Positions 44,156 to 53,022 of a DNA stretch of 64,000 nucleotides are shown in pieces. The stretch comes from an uncultured Prochlorococcus sp. (lineage in GTDB: Bacteria > Cyanobacteriota > Cyanobacteriia > PCC-6307 > Cyanobiaceae), in contig CACBBI010000002.1 in NCBI GenBank assembly GCA_902537445.1, positions 26,765-90,764 on the forward strand, read 5' to 3'. Each line of letters starts with the position of its first letter. The first letter of the stretch is position 1. A model generated the notes under the pieces. The model had not been told where the DNA came from. It searched no databases and saw only the letters and a program-made list of their open reading frames with translations. Both the position numbers and the translations under genes were made by a program.

Positions 44156-45442
44156 ATGTATTCTGGTTTAACTGCAATGAAAAAAAAATCAGTTGCAGTA
44201 GTTATAATTTCTAATGGTCCTGGTGAATTAACTACATGGGTAAATCCTGTAGTAGATGAGCTAAACAAAATAAATAAATCACTATGTGATGAAGATAAAC
44301 GCGATTTCACTCTTAGGTTAGTCCTTGTTCCTTGCCCAAATGCCACTGGCAAAGAATTTTTAGTTGCAAATTCATGGAATAAATTCGAATTAATTACAAA
44401 ATCCAAAAGTTTTTGGAAATTATTAATAAAGCCAAATTCTTTTGCTAATTGGCCAAAAAAAGGAGTAGTTATTTTCCTTGGTGGCGATCAATTTTGGAGC
44501 ATTTTATTAGCTAAAAGATTAGGTTATTTAAATATTACATATGCTGAATGGGTTTCGCGATGGCCTAAATGGACCAACGAAATTGCTGCTATGAATCTAA
44601 AAGTAAAAGAGTTAATACCTAAAAGATATAAATATAAATGTAAGGTCATTGGCGATTTGATGGCTGATATCAAATTTAATAGCGAAATATCATTAAAAAA
44701 TAAAGAAAAACAATACATTGCATTATTGCCTGGTTCTAAGAAAGCAAAGCTTTCTGTTGGAATTCCTTTCTTCTTAGAAGTTGCAGATCATATCGCTGAA
44801 GAAAATCAAAATATAAATTTTATAATTCCCATAGCTCCAACTACTGATAAAAGTGAATATTTATTTTTTCAGAGCAACAAAAATCCAATTACTAAATATT
44901 ACTCATCAAAAATCAAAACAATTAAAAACTTCAAAGACTCTCGTTTTGATTATGTAATTGAAACATCAAAAAATACAAAGATTTATCTAATCAAGAAATA
45001 TCCTTGCTATGAAATATTAAAAGAATGTGATCTTGCAATTACAACTGTAGGAGCAAACACTGCAGAATTAGCAGCAATTAGTCTTCCAATGTTAGTTGTT
45101 CTACCAACTCAACATTTAAATATGATGAATGCATGGGATGGTATTTTTGGAGTAATTGGAAAAATTTCATTCATAAATAGATTTCTAACTTTTTTAATTA
45201 AAAATTTCTATTTTAAAAAAAAGAAGTTTTTTGCTTGGCCAAATATTAAAGCTAAAAGAATGATTGTCCCTGAAAGGATAGGTAATATTTCGCCAATAAA
45301 AATTGCAAGAGAAGTATTATTTCTTATTAAAAATAGAGATCAATTAAAAAGTATTAGGGATAATCTAAACAGAGAAAGAGGCGATAAAGGTGCTGCAAAA
45401 AAACTTGCCTATATTATTGTTAATTCAATAAAAAAACTTTAA
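44156..45442 (+). CDS. Lipid-A-disaccharide synthase-like glycosyltransferase
   Basis: The track start at 44054 is rejected because it runs through the tRNA. ATG 44156 (MYSGLTAMKKKSVAV) or ATG 44177 (MKKKSVAVV) are the candidates; 44156 is used here. The protein (about 428 residues) begins VAVVIISNGPGELTTWVNPVVDEL, has an LFLGGDQFW-like segment, SRWPKWTNEIAAM and KECDLAITTVGANTAELAAISLPMLVVLP, matching a cyanobacterial family distantly related to LpxB (GT-B fold). Whether it makes lipid A is not established, since picocyanobacterial lipid A synthesis is reduced. It is a paralogue-like orphan. Confidence 0.7.
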   Translation: MYSGLTAMKKKSVAVVIISNGPGELTTWVNPVVDELNKINKSLCDEDKRDFTLRLVLVPCPNATGKEFLVANSWNKFELITKSKSFWKLLIKPNSFANWPKKGVVIFLGGDQFWSILLAKRLGYLNITYAEWVSRWPKWTNEIAAMNLKVKELIPKRYKYKCKVIGDLMADIKFNSEISLKNKEKQYIALLPGSKKAKLSVGIPFFLEVADHIAEENQNINFIIPIAPTTDKSEYLFFQSNKNPITKYYSSKIKTIKNFKDSRFDYVIETSKNTKIYLIKKYPCYEILKECDLAITTVGANTAELAAISLPMLVVLPTQHLNMMNAWDGIFGVIGKISFINRFLTFLIKNFYFKKKKFFAWPNIKAKRMIVPERIGNISPIKIAREVLFLIKNRDQLKSIRDNLNRERGDKGAAKKLAYIIVNSIKKL

Positions 45443-45445
45443 CAA

Positions 45446-46501
45446 TTACCAGGGATCATCAATTTCAAACTTTTCTGATTTTTTATTATTTTGAACTAAA
45501 TTTTGTTCATCTAGTGGTTCAATATCTAAAGTCTCAGTTGCATTTTGAATTGGTCTTTTCGAAGCTAAATTAGTAGTTGATTGTTTCTTTTGCTTAAAAT
45601 CAATATTGTTTTTTTCATCTATTTGATTGACACTATTTTGATTCTCGATCTGATCAGAATCATCATTATCCATGTATAGCTTTTTTGTGTTATTTATTTC
45701 CTCTACAGAATCTTTTATCTCTACATATTCAAGTTGATCTTCATAATCATCTTCATAATCATCTCCATAATCATCTTGTTCAACAACTTCTTCATATTCC
45801 TCGACCAAATTGTTTTGCTGTTCTGAGTCAGAACCTGAAAGTAACTGATTCTCAACAGGTACAAGATTTGCTGAGTATCCATTTGCTTCCCTTTCATCCC
45901 ATGAAGAACCCCCGACTCCAAGTTTCTCAAGTAAGCCACTACTTAGTTGGTTCAATTTCTCTTCCGCACCTTCATAAACAATAATCCTATCGGTACCACT
46001 ACTTACAATTTCCTCAACAGGTATTTCCCAAGTACTTAAAACTCCCTCACCTAAAAGCGGAACGCCAATAGCACCCATAACAAGAGATATCAAATCACCA
46101 GTCTCAATATCAAAAGAAAAGCCAAGAACTCTTCCTAAAAGTTGTCCAGATTCTGTAATCACTTGACAATTAATTACCTTCCCATATCTTTCTGAAGAAA
46201 AACTCTCACTCAGAGAATCTAGGGAATCAACTAATATGACATCTCCAACTTGCTTTATACTTTCTAAAGGCATCCATTTTGGCAACCCTGGTAAAAATCT
46301 TGTAAGTGGATTATCTCTTAGTCCCAAAGCGACCACCTCTCTTCTATCGATATCAACAACAACTTCCCCAACTACGCCTAGCCGTCTCCCAGTGTCAGTA
46401 GTTATAACTTGTGTTCCCATTAATTCTGACCTTAACCACAAACGTTCGCTAGGAACCGAGTTAGGTAGATTCTTATTAGCAGATGTGTTAGACAAGCTCA
46501 T
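45446..46501 (-). CDS. PRC-barrel domain protein with an acidic repetitive tail
   Basis: The 351-residue protein has two PRC-barrel domains: SELMGTQVITTDTGRRLGVVGEVVVDIDRREVVALGLRDN at residues about 27-75 and GKVINCQVITESGQLLGRVLGFSFDIETGDLISLVMGAIG at about 105-150. A hydrophilic tail of about 170 residues follows, with an Asp/Glu/Tyr-rich repeat (DDYGDDYEDDYED) and a Gln/Asn-rich end. PRC barrels occur in RimM and photosystem-assembly or storage proteins; the tail looks disordered. It is convergent with the LpxB-like gene and 45 bp downstream of smc. Function is not known. Confidence 0.78.
   Translation of the reverse strand: MSLSNTSANKNLPNSVPSERLWLRSELMGTQVITTDTGRRLGVVGEVVVDIDRREVVALGLRDNPLTRFLPGLPKWMPLESIKQVGDVILVDSLDSLSESFSSERYGKVINCQVITESGQLLGRVLGFSFDIETGDLISLVMGAIGVPLLGEGVLSTWEIPVEEIVSSGTDRIIVYEGAEEKLNQLSSGLLEKLGVGGSSWDEREANGYSANLVPVENQLLSGSDSEQQNNLVEEYEEVVEQDDYGDDYEDDYEDQLEYVEIKDSVEEINNTKKLYMDNDDSDQIENQNSVNQIDEKNNIDFKQKKQSTTNLASKRPIQNATETLDIEPLDEQNLVQNNKKSEKFEIDDPW
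45741..45776. repeat. Three tandem 12-bp units (TCATAATCATCT) in the PRC-barrel gene
   Basis: Three adjacent copies (45741-45752, 45753-45764 and 45765-45776, the last with C for the first T) encode the DDYx repeats of the acidic tail. The in-frame 12-bp unit would let copy number change without breaking the gene. Confidence 0.75.
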
Positions 46502-46546
46502 AAATTTCTTTTTATCATTCTGACGTATAAATTTAAAAAAGTGTGT

Positions 46547-49500
46547 TTATGCAGCATTTGGTAACCCAAGAACTTGAGTATTAGCACCTCTTGCTTGCGC
46601 AACCCCAATTGTTCGTTCAGACGCACTAATCATAGGCCTTCTATGACTTACGACTATAAATTGAGCATTTGATGACTGATTCGATATTAGTTTTGACAAC
46701 CTTTCAACATTAATACCATCTAAAAAACTATCAACCTCATCTAATGCATAAAAAGGTGAAGGTTTATACTTTTGCAAAGCAAATAAAAAACTTAAAGCAG
46801 TTAAAGATTTTTCACCACCTGACATAGAGGCTAATCTTCTGACATTTTTTCCCTTAGGATGAGCCACTAAAGTTAATCCTCCTTCTAAAGGAGAATTAGG
46901 ATTTTCAAGTTGAAGAAATCCATCTCCATCAGATAGATTTGCAAAAATTTCTCTAAAATGTCTATCAACTTCTTTAAATGCTTGCATAAAAGCCTCCTGA
47001 CGCATCGTAGATACAGTTTCTATTCTCAGCAATAATTCAGATCTTTCATTAGATAGAATTTCTAATTTTTCGCGCAAACCATTTAATCTCTCAATTAATT
47101 CTTCTAGTTCATCAAGAGCTAACATATTAACAGGTTCTAAGCTTTGTAGTTTTGCATTTATGATTGAAATTTCTGATTGCAAACATTCAAGACTCTTCCC
47201 TTCATATTCTCCAAACTGCGGGGAAGGATTAGGTAGATCTTTTTTATAATTTTCTAATTTTATTTTCTCGCTCCTAATCTCTTCTTTAAGAGAATGCATA
47301 TCCCTTTCAAGATATTCAAGCTTCAACAGGTAGTTATTATATTCTTGCCTTTTATTTGAAATTGAAGAGTTTAATTCATCTCTTTTCCTTCTCAATAAAC
47401 CTAGATCCTTCTCTAAAGAAGTTTTTTGATTATCAAGATCTAAAAGCTCTTTTTTAAATTCATCTCTTTTTTCTATCCATTCACTATGAGCAATTGCGAG
47501 TTGTTTAATCGATTCCTGCAAGGTTTTTTCTTGTAGTAAAGTAATTTTTAATGAATTATTAATACGCTCTTTATTTAAAGCAAATTGATTCTTTTTATCT
47601 AGTAATGTATCTCTCTCCTTAATAAGTAATTCAAGTTTTTTATCAAGATTATTAAAATCGTCATTAAAAGCTATTAATGATGATTTTTGATTTTTTTCAT
47701 AATTTGCCTTTTGAATGGTTTGTAATTGATCAAACTTATTGTGATAAGGCTTCAATTCATTTCTTAAATGATCTAACTCGTTTACTAATAAATTATTAGC
47801 AGTATCAAGTTTATTTAATCTCGATTTACAATCCTCAATTCTTTGCGAGACAACCTTAAGAGAATCTTGATTTACTTCAATTTCCTTATTAAATGAGGCA
47901 CAATCCTCAATTATTTGACTGCGGTTAGAATTTAATTTACTAAGTCTATTATTTTTTATTATCAAATCATTATTTGACTCTTTTAAAGCTTCTTCGATAA
48001 CTAATAATCTTTCTTTTATAGGACTGGAATCATCTATTTCATTATTAATTCCAAACCTATAAGCCAAATCTTTATTTAACTTACTGCCTCCTGTAATAGC
48101 CCCACTTGTTTCTAATAATTCACCACTTAAGGTAACCAACCTATTTTTTTGTGTAGATAACCTTGCAGAGGATAAGTCTGAAAAAACCAAAGTATCTCCA
48201 AAAACATATCGAAAAACATCTGAATAGACTTCATCAAAAGTAATTAGATTAATAGCTTTATCAATAAATCCATTCTCCCTGTTATTTTCAAATCTTGAAA
48301 TTGCATAATTCTTTTTTTGACTTTTAATTCTATTTAAAGGTAAGAACGTTAATCTTCCAGCTTTCTTCTTTTTAAGGATTTCAATTGCTTTAGCAGCAAT
48401 ATGATCATTATCAACAACAATTTGTCCTAATCTATTTCCAGCAGCAATTTCTAATGCATATCTATTTTTTTCGCTGACCTCTCCAAGTTGAGCTACATAA
48501 CCATGTATACCCTCTAACCCTGCTTCTAAGAGAATTCTGAGAGCATATGAACCTCTAGATTCGTTTAAAGCTTCTTTCCTGCTTTCGAATCTAGATAAAT
48601 CCTTTTCAAGCCTTAATTGCTCGTTGTTAAGCCTTGATTTAGTTTTAATTAATAAATCAATTTCATTTTTTAAAGAATTAATTTCTGAGCTATTACTTAC
48701 CAAGTTTTTATTCTTTGCATAAGATGTCTCTTTTTTTCTTTGATTTCCCTCAGAAAGTTGCTGCTTTTCTAAGTCTAAGGAGTCAATCTGAGACAATATC
48801 TCATCTTTTTGAATATTATTTTGAATAGTTTCTTCTTCAATTTTCCTTTTTTTTATTTCCAAAGGATTAATTTGATTTTTTATACTTTCAAGCTCAGCAT
48901 TTAATTTGATACTTTGTTTTGAGAATTCTCCAGATTCTCCAGCCGCATCAGAAAGTTTTTTTCTGGATAGTTTGTGTTTTAAAGTGAGATCATCAATTTG
49001 CAAGTTCAATTGATTTAAAAAATTATCATCAAAATTTTCTTGTCTCATCTTTTCTGACTCGATATTCCTCTTAGAAATAGCAATTTCATCTCTCTGCTTT
49101 TGTAATTTAATACCTTCTTCCTTATTCAGATTTGATATCCTATCAAGTTCTCTCAAGTTAGAATTAATACTTCCAATATCAGAATTCACTTTTATCAATT
49201 TATCCTCTCCTTTCTCCTTAAGCTCATCAACTAGTATTTTCAAAGCATCTTCTAATACTGATATTTCTTTGCTAATAGATTCTTTTTGTTTATTAAATAA
49301 TATTTTATTTTTTTCAATGTCACTTTCTTTTTTTTCTATAGATTCAACATGCTTAATTTGTTTATCAAAAATAAGAACTTTCTCTAATTCCATTATTTGT
49401 GATAATTTTGCCTTTAACTCTTTATATCGCTTTGCTTTTTCACATTCTTTTTCAAGTTTATTCTTACTAGATTTCAATTCATTTTCTAAAATTTCGCATC

Positions 49501-50137
49501 TTTCTTGTCTTTCGAAAACGTCATTTAATTTAGCATTAGTTTGTTCTATTCTTGTATCAAAAAGTGCGACTCCCGCTAATTCATCAATAAGATTTCTCCT
49601 CTCCTTATTATTCATTGATACTATTCTTGTAACATCACCCTGCATAACAACATTGCTGCCCTCAGGGTCAACACTAATATCTCTTAATATTTTCTGTATT
49701 TGTTGCAAGGTACATTGTTTTCCGTCAGAAGTATAAGTAGAAGCATAAGAACCACCTGGCATAAGCCTTAATTTTCTTGAAACTATCCATTCTTTTTGAC
49801 CTGTATTAAGGGCAATCTCTTCTTCTTCTAGTTCCAAAGGCGGAAGATCCTCTCTGGGAGACCAATCTTGAATATTAAATTTAACCGATACAGATGTTTC
49901 TGATGACTTACCCTCTTTAACTTTGGAGTTATTTATTAGATCTGGTAATCTTTCAGCCCTCATCCCTCTACTATTAGCTAGACCTAAACAGAATAAAATT
50001 CCATCTAAAATATTACTTTTCCCAGAACCGTTAGGTCCCGTAACCACTGTAAAACCTTCTTCAAGAGGAATTCTTACATTTCCCCCAAAAGATTTAAAAT
50101 TTTCAAACTCGACCTGATTGATATGTACCAATATCAA
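46547..50137 (-). CDS. smc: Chromosome segregation ATPase SMC
   Basis: The 1196-residue protein is a full-length SMC: N-terminal Walker A (VTGPNGSGKSNILDGI), two long coiled coils, a central hinge (GIHGYVAQLGEVSEKNRYALEIAAGNRLGQIVVDNDHIAAKAIEILK...), the ABC signature SMSGGEKSLTALSFLFAL and Walker B PFYALDEVDSFLD at the C terminus. It organises and separates the chromosome as a dimer with ScpA/ScpB, which are not in this window. The gene is alone, with a 77-bp gap to the next upstream gene on the same strand. Confidence 0.96.
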   Translation of the reverse strand: MILVHINQVEFENFKSFGGNVRIPLEEGFTVVTGPNGSGKSNILDGILFCLGLANSRGMRAERLPDLINNSKVKEGKSSETSVSVKFNIQDWSPREDLPPLELEEEEIALNTGQKEWIVSRKLRLMPGGSYASTYTSDGKQCTLQQIQKILRDISVDPEGSNVVMQGDVTRIVSMNNKERRNLIDELAGVALFDTRIEQTNAKLNDVFERQERCEILENELKSSKNKLEKECEKAKRYKELKAKLSQIMELEKVLIFDKQIKHVESIEKKESDIEKNKILFNKQKESISKEISVLEDALKILVDELKEKGEDKLIKVNSDIGSINSNLRELDRISNLNKEEGIKLQKQRDEIAISKRNIESEKMRQENFDDNFLNQLNLQIDDLTLKHKLSRKKLSDAAGESGEFSKQSIKLNAELESIKNQINPLEIKKRKIEEETIQNNIQKDEILSQIDSLDLEKQQLSEGNQRKKETSYAKNKNLVSNSSEINSLKNEIDLLIKTKSRLNNEQLRLEKDLSRFESRKEALNESRGSYALRILLEAGLEGIHGYVAQLGEVSEKNRYALEIAAGNRLGQIVVDNDHIAAKAIEILKKKKAGRLTFLPLNRIKSQKKNYAISRFENNRENGFIDKAINLITFDEVYSDVFRYVFGDTLVFSDLSSARLSTQKNRLVTLSGELLETSGAITGGSKLNKDLAYRFGINNEIDDSSPIKERLLVIEEALKESNNDLIIKNNRLSKLNSNRSQIIEDCASFNKEIEVNQDSLKVVSQRIEDCKSRLNKLDTANNLLVNELDHLRNELKPYHNKFDQLQTIQKANYEKNQKSSLIAFNDDFNNLDKKLELLIKERDTLLDKKNQFALNKERINNSLKITLLQEKTLQESIKQLAIAHSEWIEKRDEFKKELLDLDNQKTSLEKDLGLLRRKRDELNSSISNKRQEYNNYLLKLEYLERDMHSLKEEIRSEKIKLENYKKDLPNPSPQFGEYEGKSLECLQSEISIINAKLQSLEPVNMLALDELEELIERLNGLREKLEILSNERSELLLRIETVSTMRQEAFMQAFKEVDRHFREIFANLSDGDGFLQLENPNSPLEGGLTLVAHPKGKNVRRLASMSGGEKSLTALSFLFALQKYKPSPFYALDEVDSFLDGINVERLSKLISNQSSNAQFIVVSHRRPMISASERTIGVAQARGANTQVLGLPNAA

Positions 50138-50213
50138 GTCTCAATAGCTAAATAAGAATAACTAATTTGCAAAAATTCTCAATAGAAATATTACGTTTAT
50201 TTATAAATGAATA

Positions 50214-50576
50214 TTAATAATTTTTGCTCAATCTACAAGAATTACCCGAAATTTCAAACAAACCATAAAGAAGTTCACCATCCAAAATGAATCGATAATA
50301 TTCAGAGTCAAATTTGTCAGAAACGTTTTTAAATATTCCATGGTCAATTCTTTTTACAAACCCTCTATTATCAGAAAGTTCATGTTCTATCCTGGATAGC
50401 CATACAAGTCTATGATTTGGCTGCTTATAAATTTCTATAGAAGCTTGATTTAATAAAGGTAATTTTAAAAATTTCCAAGTTAAACAATCTATGCCATTTT
50501 CAACAAGAAAATCATAATGAATATCTATAGAGTTAGCAAAATAGACTTTATGTTCAAGCAAAACCCATTTATTCAT
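50214..50576 (-). CDS. Small protein resembling the LigD 3'-phosphoesterase-like (LigD_N) fold
   Basis: The 120-residue protein begins MNKWVLLEHKVYFANSIDIHYDFLVENGIDCLTWKFLKLPLL and continues NHRLVWLSRIEHELSDNRGFVKRIDHGIF. The HYDFxxE stretch, C-L-T-W, H-R-L-V-W-L and S-D-N-R-G-x-V-x-R-x-D-x-G pattern resembles stand-alone relatives of the DNA polymerase/ligase N-terminal phosphoesterase domain. This similarity is from memory and short. It is a single-domain protein without ligase or polymerase partners here. Function is unknown. Confidence 0.5.
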   Translation of the reverse strand: MNKWVLLEHKVYFANSIDIHYDFLVENGIDCLTWKFLKLPLLNQASIEIYKQPNHRLVWLSRIEHELSDNRGFVKRIDHGIFKNVSDKFDSEYYRFILDGELLYGLFEISGNSCRLSKNY

Positions 50577-50659
50577 TATCTAGTTGATAAATAAATCGAG
50601 TCTATTTTCAAAACAAAGTTTAGATAAAGATATATTTTCTTATAGAGGGCTCCTGTAAT

Positions 50660-50797
50660 TTAATTACTTGCATCAGGAACAAATCTTAAAGCAATGAATA
50701 GCAAACTTCCAGCTCCAGCGATAGCTGCAGCTACTAATCCAAAATCTGTGGGGATTGTGCGAGATGCAAAAATTAATGATGCAAATGTAATATCCAT
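50660..50797 (-). CDS. Small single-span protein (45 aa), possible photosystem-type subunit
   Basis: The frame from ATG 50797 is not in the ORF track. It reads MDITFASLIFASRTIPTDFGLVAAAIAGAGSLLFIALRFVPDASN, one hydrophobic helix (LVAAAIAGAGSLLFIALRF) with a short polar N-terminal section. Size and shape are those of small thylakoid subunits, but I cannot match it to a named Psb or Psa protein. The R-T-I-P-T-D-F-G-L-V-A-A-A-I-A-G-A-G stretch looks constrained. It lies downstream of a 190-bp non-coding region on the other side. Confidence 0.55.
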   Translation of the reverse strand: MDITFASLIFASRTIPTDFGLVAAAIAGAGSLLFIALRFVPDASN

Positions 50798-50875
50798 GAT
50801 GAAATTTAAACTCATTTTAATAAATTCAGTAATAGCTTAACAAAACCTTCTTACAGAACAGAGTAGATAAGTAAA

Positions 50876-50903
50876 ATGTAAATAAACTTTTATATGTTTA
50901 CAT
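50876..50903. promoter_or_regulatory. Inverted repeat ATGTAAA-N14-TTTACAT upstream of the YqjD-like gene
   Basis: Two exact 7-bp complementary arms lie at 50876-50882 and 50897-50903, about 84 bp before the ATG at 50987 and in the gap shared with the 45-residue gene. It could be an operator or a transcript-end hairpin. A rich in A+T background lowers the significance. Confidence 0.3.
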
Positions 50904-50986
50904 TCTATATAAATCGCACAATTCTTTAGATAAGGGTTCCAAATTAAGAAAATAGGGTCTAATCTTAAAATAAATAAGTTTTAATA

Positions 50987-51448
50987 ATGGAGACTTACCA
51001 TCCTCCCAAAGAAGTAGAAGAAAAAAAAGATAACTATGATCTTCCTGAAAAAGAAGTTATCTCGGAAAAATGGTTACTTGAAAAAATTGATAGTTTAATA
51101 CCTTTAATAAAAGAAAAATGGCCTAACATTGCACAACAAACCCTTGAAGCCACAAAAGGGAGTATTGATGACTTAGTTGAAGTAATAGCTAGCCATAGTG
51201 GAACCTCAGCAATTGGAATAAAAAGCCAACTATTTGAAATCATTGATTCAATAAGAGAAAACAATTGGGAAATATCAGAAAAAATTGAACCTATAGAAAG
51301 TCAATTAGAAGAATTATTAGAAGAACTGAACAATACACTAAGACCCAAAATAGAAAGTCCAATAAGAAAAAAACCACTATTATCTATTGCTATTGCAGCT
51401 GGTATTGGTTTACTAGTAGGAACTCTCCTAAACAGCGGCAGAAAATAA
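50987..51448 (+). CDS. YqjD/ElaB-like (DUF883-type) protein with a C-terminal membrane anchor
   Basis: The 153-residue protein has an acidic, helical body (IDSLIPLIKEKWPNIAQQTLEATKGSIDDLVEVIASHSG...LEELLEELNNTLRP) and a C-terminal glycine-rich membrane helix after a basic pair (RKKPLLSIAIAAGIGLLVGTLL), the layout of DUF883/YqjD-ElaB proteins that attach to the inner membrane and bind ribosomes in E. coli. It is followed 1 bp later by a holin-superfamily-like protein, exactly the yqjD-yqjE arrangement. The function in cyanobacteria is unknown. Confidence 0.72.
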   Translation: METYHPPKEVEEKKDNYDLPEKEVISEKWLLEKIDSLIPLIKEKWPNIAQQTLEATKGSIDDLVEVIASHSGTSAIGIKSQLFEIIDSIRENNWEISEKIEPIESQLEELLEELNNTLRPKIESPIRKKPLLSIAIAAGIGLLVGTLLNSGRK

Positions 51449-51449
51449 T

Positions 51450-51836
51450 ATGGAAAAACCAAAAAATAAAAACTTTGCAAATACAGCTTCTAGAATTTCG
51501 GCTATCGCAAGTTCAGTGATGGATTTGCACGTCAGAATAGCTCTTCAAGAAGTTGATAGAGAAAAAAGAAGATTAATTAGTGGTGGAATATTTCTAGCAA
51601 TTGGAAGCACATTGCTATTATTAGTACTAGTTTGCATCCATATTATTTTTTATCTTTTTCTAAAAAATTATAATAACTGGAATATTGAATATAATTTATT
51701 GCTAGTAATATTTATCGATTTATTTCTTGCAGGCTTAAGTTTGAAGCTAGGAGGAAAATTAGCGAAAGGACCATATCTTCCTCAAACATTAGAGGGTTTA
51801 GGCAAAACAACAAAGGCCGTTTTAGGCAAAAAATAA
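51450..51836 (+). CDS. YqjE-like phage-holin-superfamily membrane protein
   Basis: The 128-residue protein has an N-terminal amphipathic stretch (NTASRISAIASSVMDLHVRIALQEVDREKRRLISG) and two membrane helices (GGIFLAIGSTLLLLVLVCIHIIFYLFL and YNLLLVIFIDLFLAGLSLKLGG), the pattern of the YqjE/Holin-X (DUF1469) family. It pairs with the YqjD-like gene one base upstream and is convergent with the methyltransferase gene. Holin naming here reflects the family, not lysis. Confidence 0.72.
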   Translation: MEKPKNKNFANTASRISAIASSVMDLHVRIALQEVDREKRRLISGGIFLAIGSTLLLLVLVCIHIIFYLFLKNYNNWNIEYNLLLVIFIDLFLAGLSLKLGGKLAKGPYLPQTLEGLGKTTKAVLGKK

Positions 51837-51837
51837 T

Positions 51838-52962
51838 TTACCTAATTAAATACTTTATCCATCTACAATCTATCCCCCCATTACTAACAGGAATTTTCAA
51901 AGAAGATTTCATTTTCAAATATTTTGTTAGTTTTGGATTTCCACTTAACAGCCAAAATTCCCAACCTGAAAAATTATTCTTTAGGAAGATTCCAATTTGT
52001 TCATATAAACAAATCAATTCATTTTCATCGCCCAATTTTTTGCCATATGGAGGATTACATATGATGATCCCAGGTGTGCAACTTAATTTAAGAGCTAAAA
52101 AGTCATTATTTATAAGTTCAATATAATTTTCAAGTCCTGCTAATGATATGTTTACATTCGCCTGCTCAAAAACCTTTTTATTAATTTCACAGCCTATTAT
52201 TGTTGGTAATTTTTCATAATTTATAATTTTATTTTTTGCCTTATTTTTTTCATTAAGATAAATATCTTTCCTAAAGTCCAACCAATTCTCAAAAAGATAT
52301 ACTTGATCAATATTTATGGGGACTCCAAGGAATTGGTTTACTGCCTCAATTAAAAAAGTGCCTGAGCCACACATAAAATCTATTAATGGGACTTTGCCAT
52401 TCCATTGAGTTATATTTATCAATCCAGAAGCTAAATTTTCTTTTAATGGAGCATTTCCAATTGCTGGTCTATAGCCTCTTTTGTGTAAGCTTTCTACGCT
52501 GCTTTGAAGACTGAGAATTGCTTTATTATTATTTAAATGCAGATGAATTATAAAATCAGGATTATCTAGAGAAATATTTGATCTTTTATCCCAAAATGCC
52601 TGTTGCAAATCAGTAATAGAATTTTTTACTTCAAGAGCAGTGAAATGAGTATGACTTAAAGATGATGTTCTCCCTGTTACTTGAACATTAAACGTTTTAT
52701 CAAAGTGCAACCAATTTAACCAATCAAATGAATCTCTAACCCCCTCATATAAAGATTGCTTGTCATAGCAATTAAAACTTGCAATTTCTCTATAAAAACG
52801 AAAAGCTAATCTGGAATAGAAATGAACTCTATAAAAAGTTTCAAAATCACATTCAAAATTAATAAATCTTTTATAAGTATTAATATTAAAGCCGCCTAGA
52901 TTTGAAATTTCTTCAGCTAAAGATTTCTCAAGTCCCTCTGGAGCTGATGCCACTATATTCAT
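51838..52962 (-). CDS. RlmL-like rRNA methyltransferase (THUMP + class I MTase)
   Basis: The 374-residue protein starts with a THUMP-type RNA-binding region (SAPEGLEKSLAEEISNLGG... and VQVTGRTSSLSHTHFTALEVKNSITD). A Rossmann methyltransferase follows with motif I in IDFMCGSGTFLIEAV, an acidic motif II region near GCEINKKVFEQANVNI and motif IV NPPYGKK. NPPY enzymes with THUMP methylate guanine N2 of 23S rRNA (RlmL N-terminal half, G2445). The exact target is inferred. Confidence 0.85.
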   Translation of the reverse strand: MNIVASAPEGLEKSLAEEISNLGGFNINTYKRFINFECDFETFYRVHFYSRLAFRFYREIASFNCYDKQSLYEGVRDSFDWLNWLHFDKTFNVQVTGRTSSLSHTHFTALEVKNSITDLQQAFWDKRSNISLDNPDFIIHLHLNNNKAILSLQSSVESLHKRGYRPAIGNAPLKENLASGLINITQWNGKVPLIDFMCGSGTFLIEAVNQFLGVPINIDQVYLFENWLDFRKDIYLNEKNKAKNKIINYEKLPTIIGCEINKKVFEQANVNISLAGLENYIELINNDFLALKLSCTPGIIICNPPYGKKLGDENELICLYEQIGIFLKNNFSGWEFWLLSGNPKLTKYLKMKSSLKIPVSNGGIDCRWIKYLIR

Positions 52963-53022
52963 ATACGATAAAACTTAATAAAAAAACTATTCAATAACCA
53001 TTTTGCCTGTCAGAATATAAAT

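Noticed and set aside
45685-45984. Plus-strand ORF with His-rich repeats (NHLHNHLHNHL)
   Set aside because: It is the antisense of the 12-bp repeat in the PRC-barrel gene; the minus-strand protein has two clear domains.
49269-49736. 155-residue plus-strand ORF inside smc
   Set aside because: It is antisense to the SMC coiled coil, Ser/Leu/Phe-rich as expected from complementing Lys/Glu/Asn codons.
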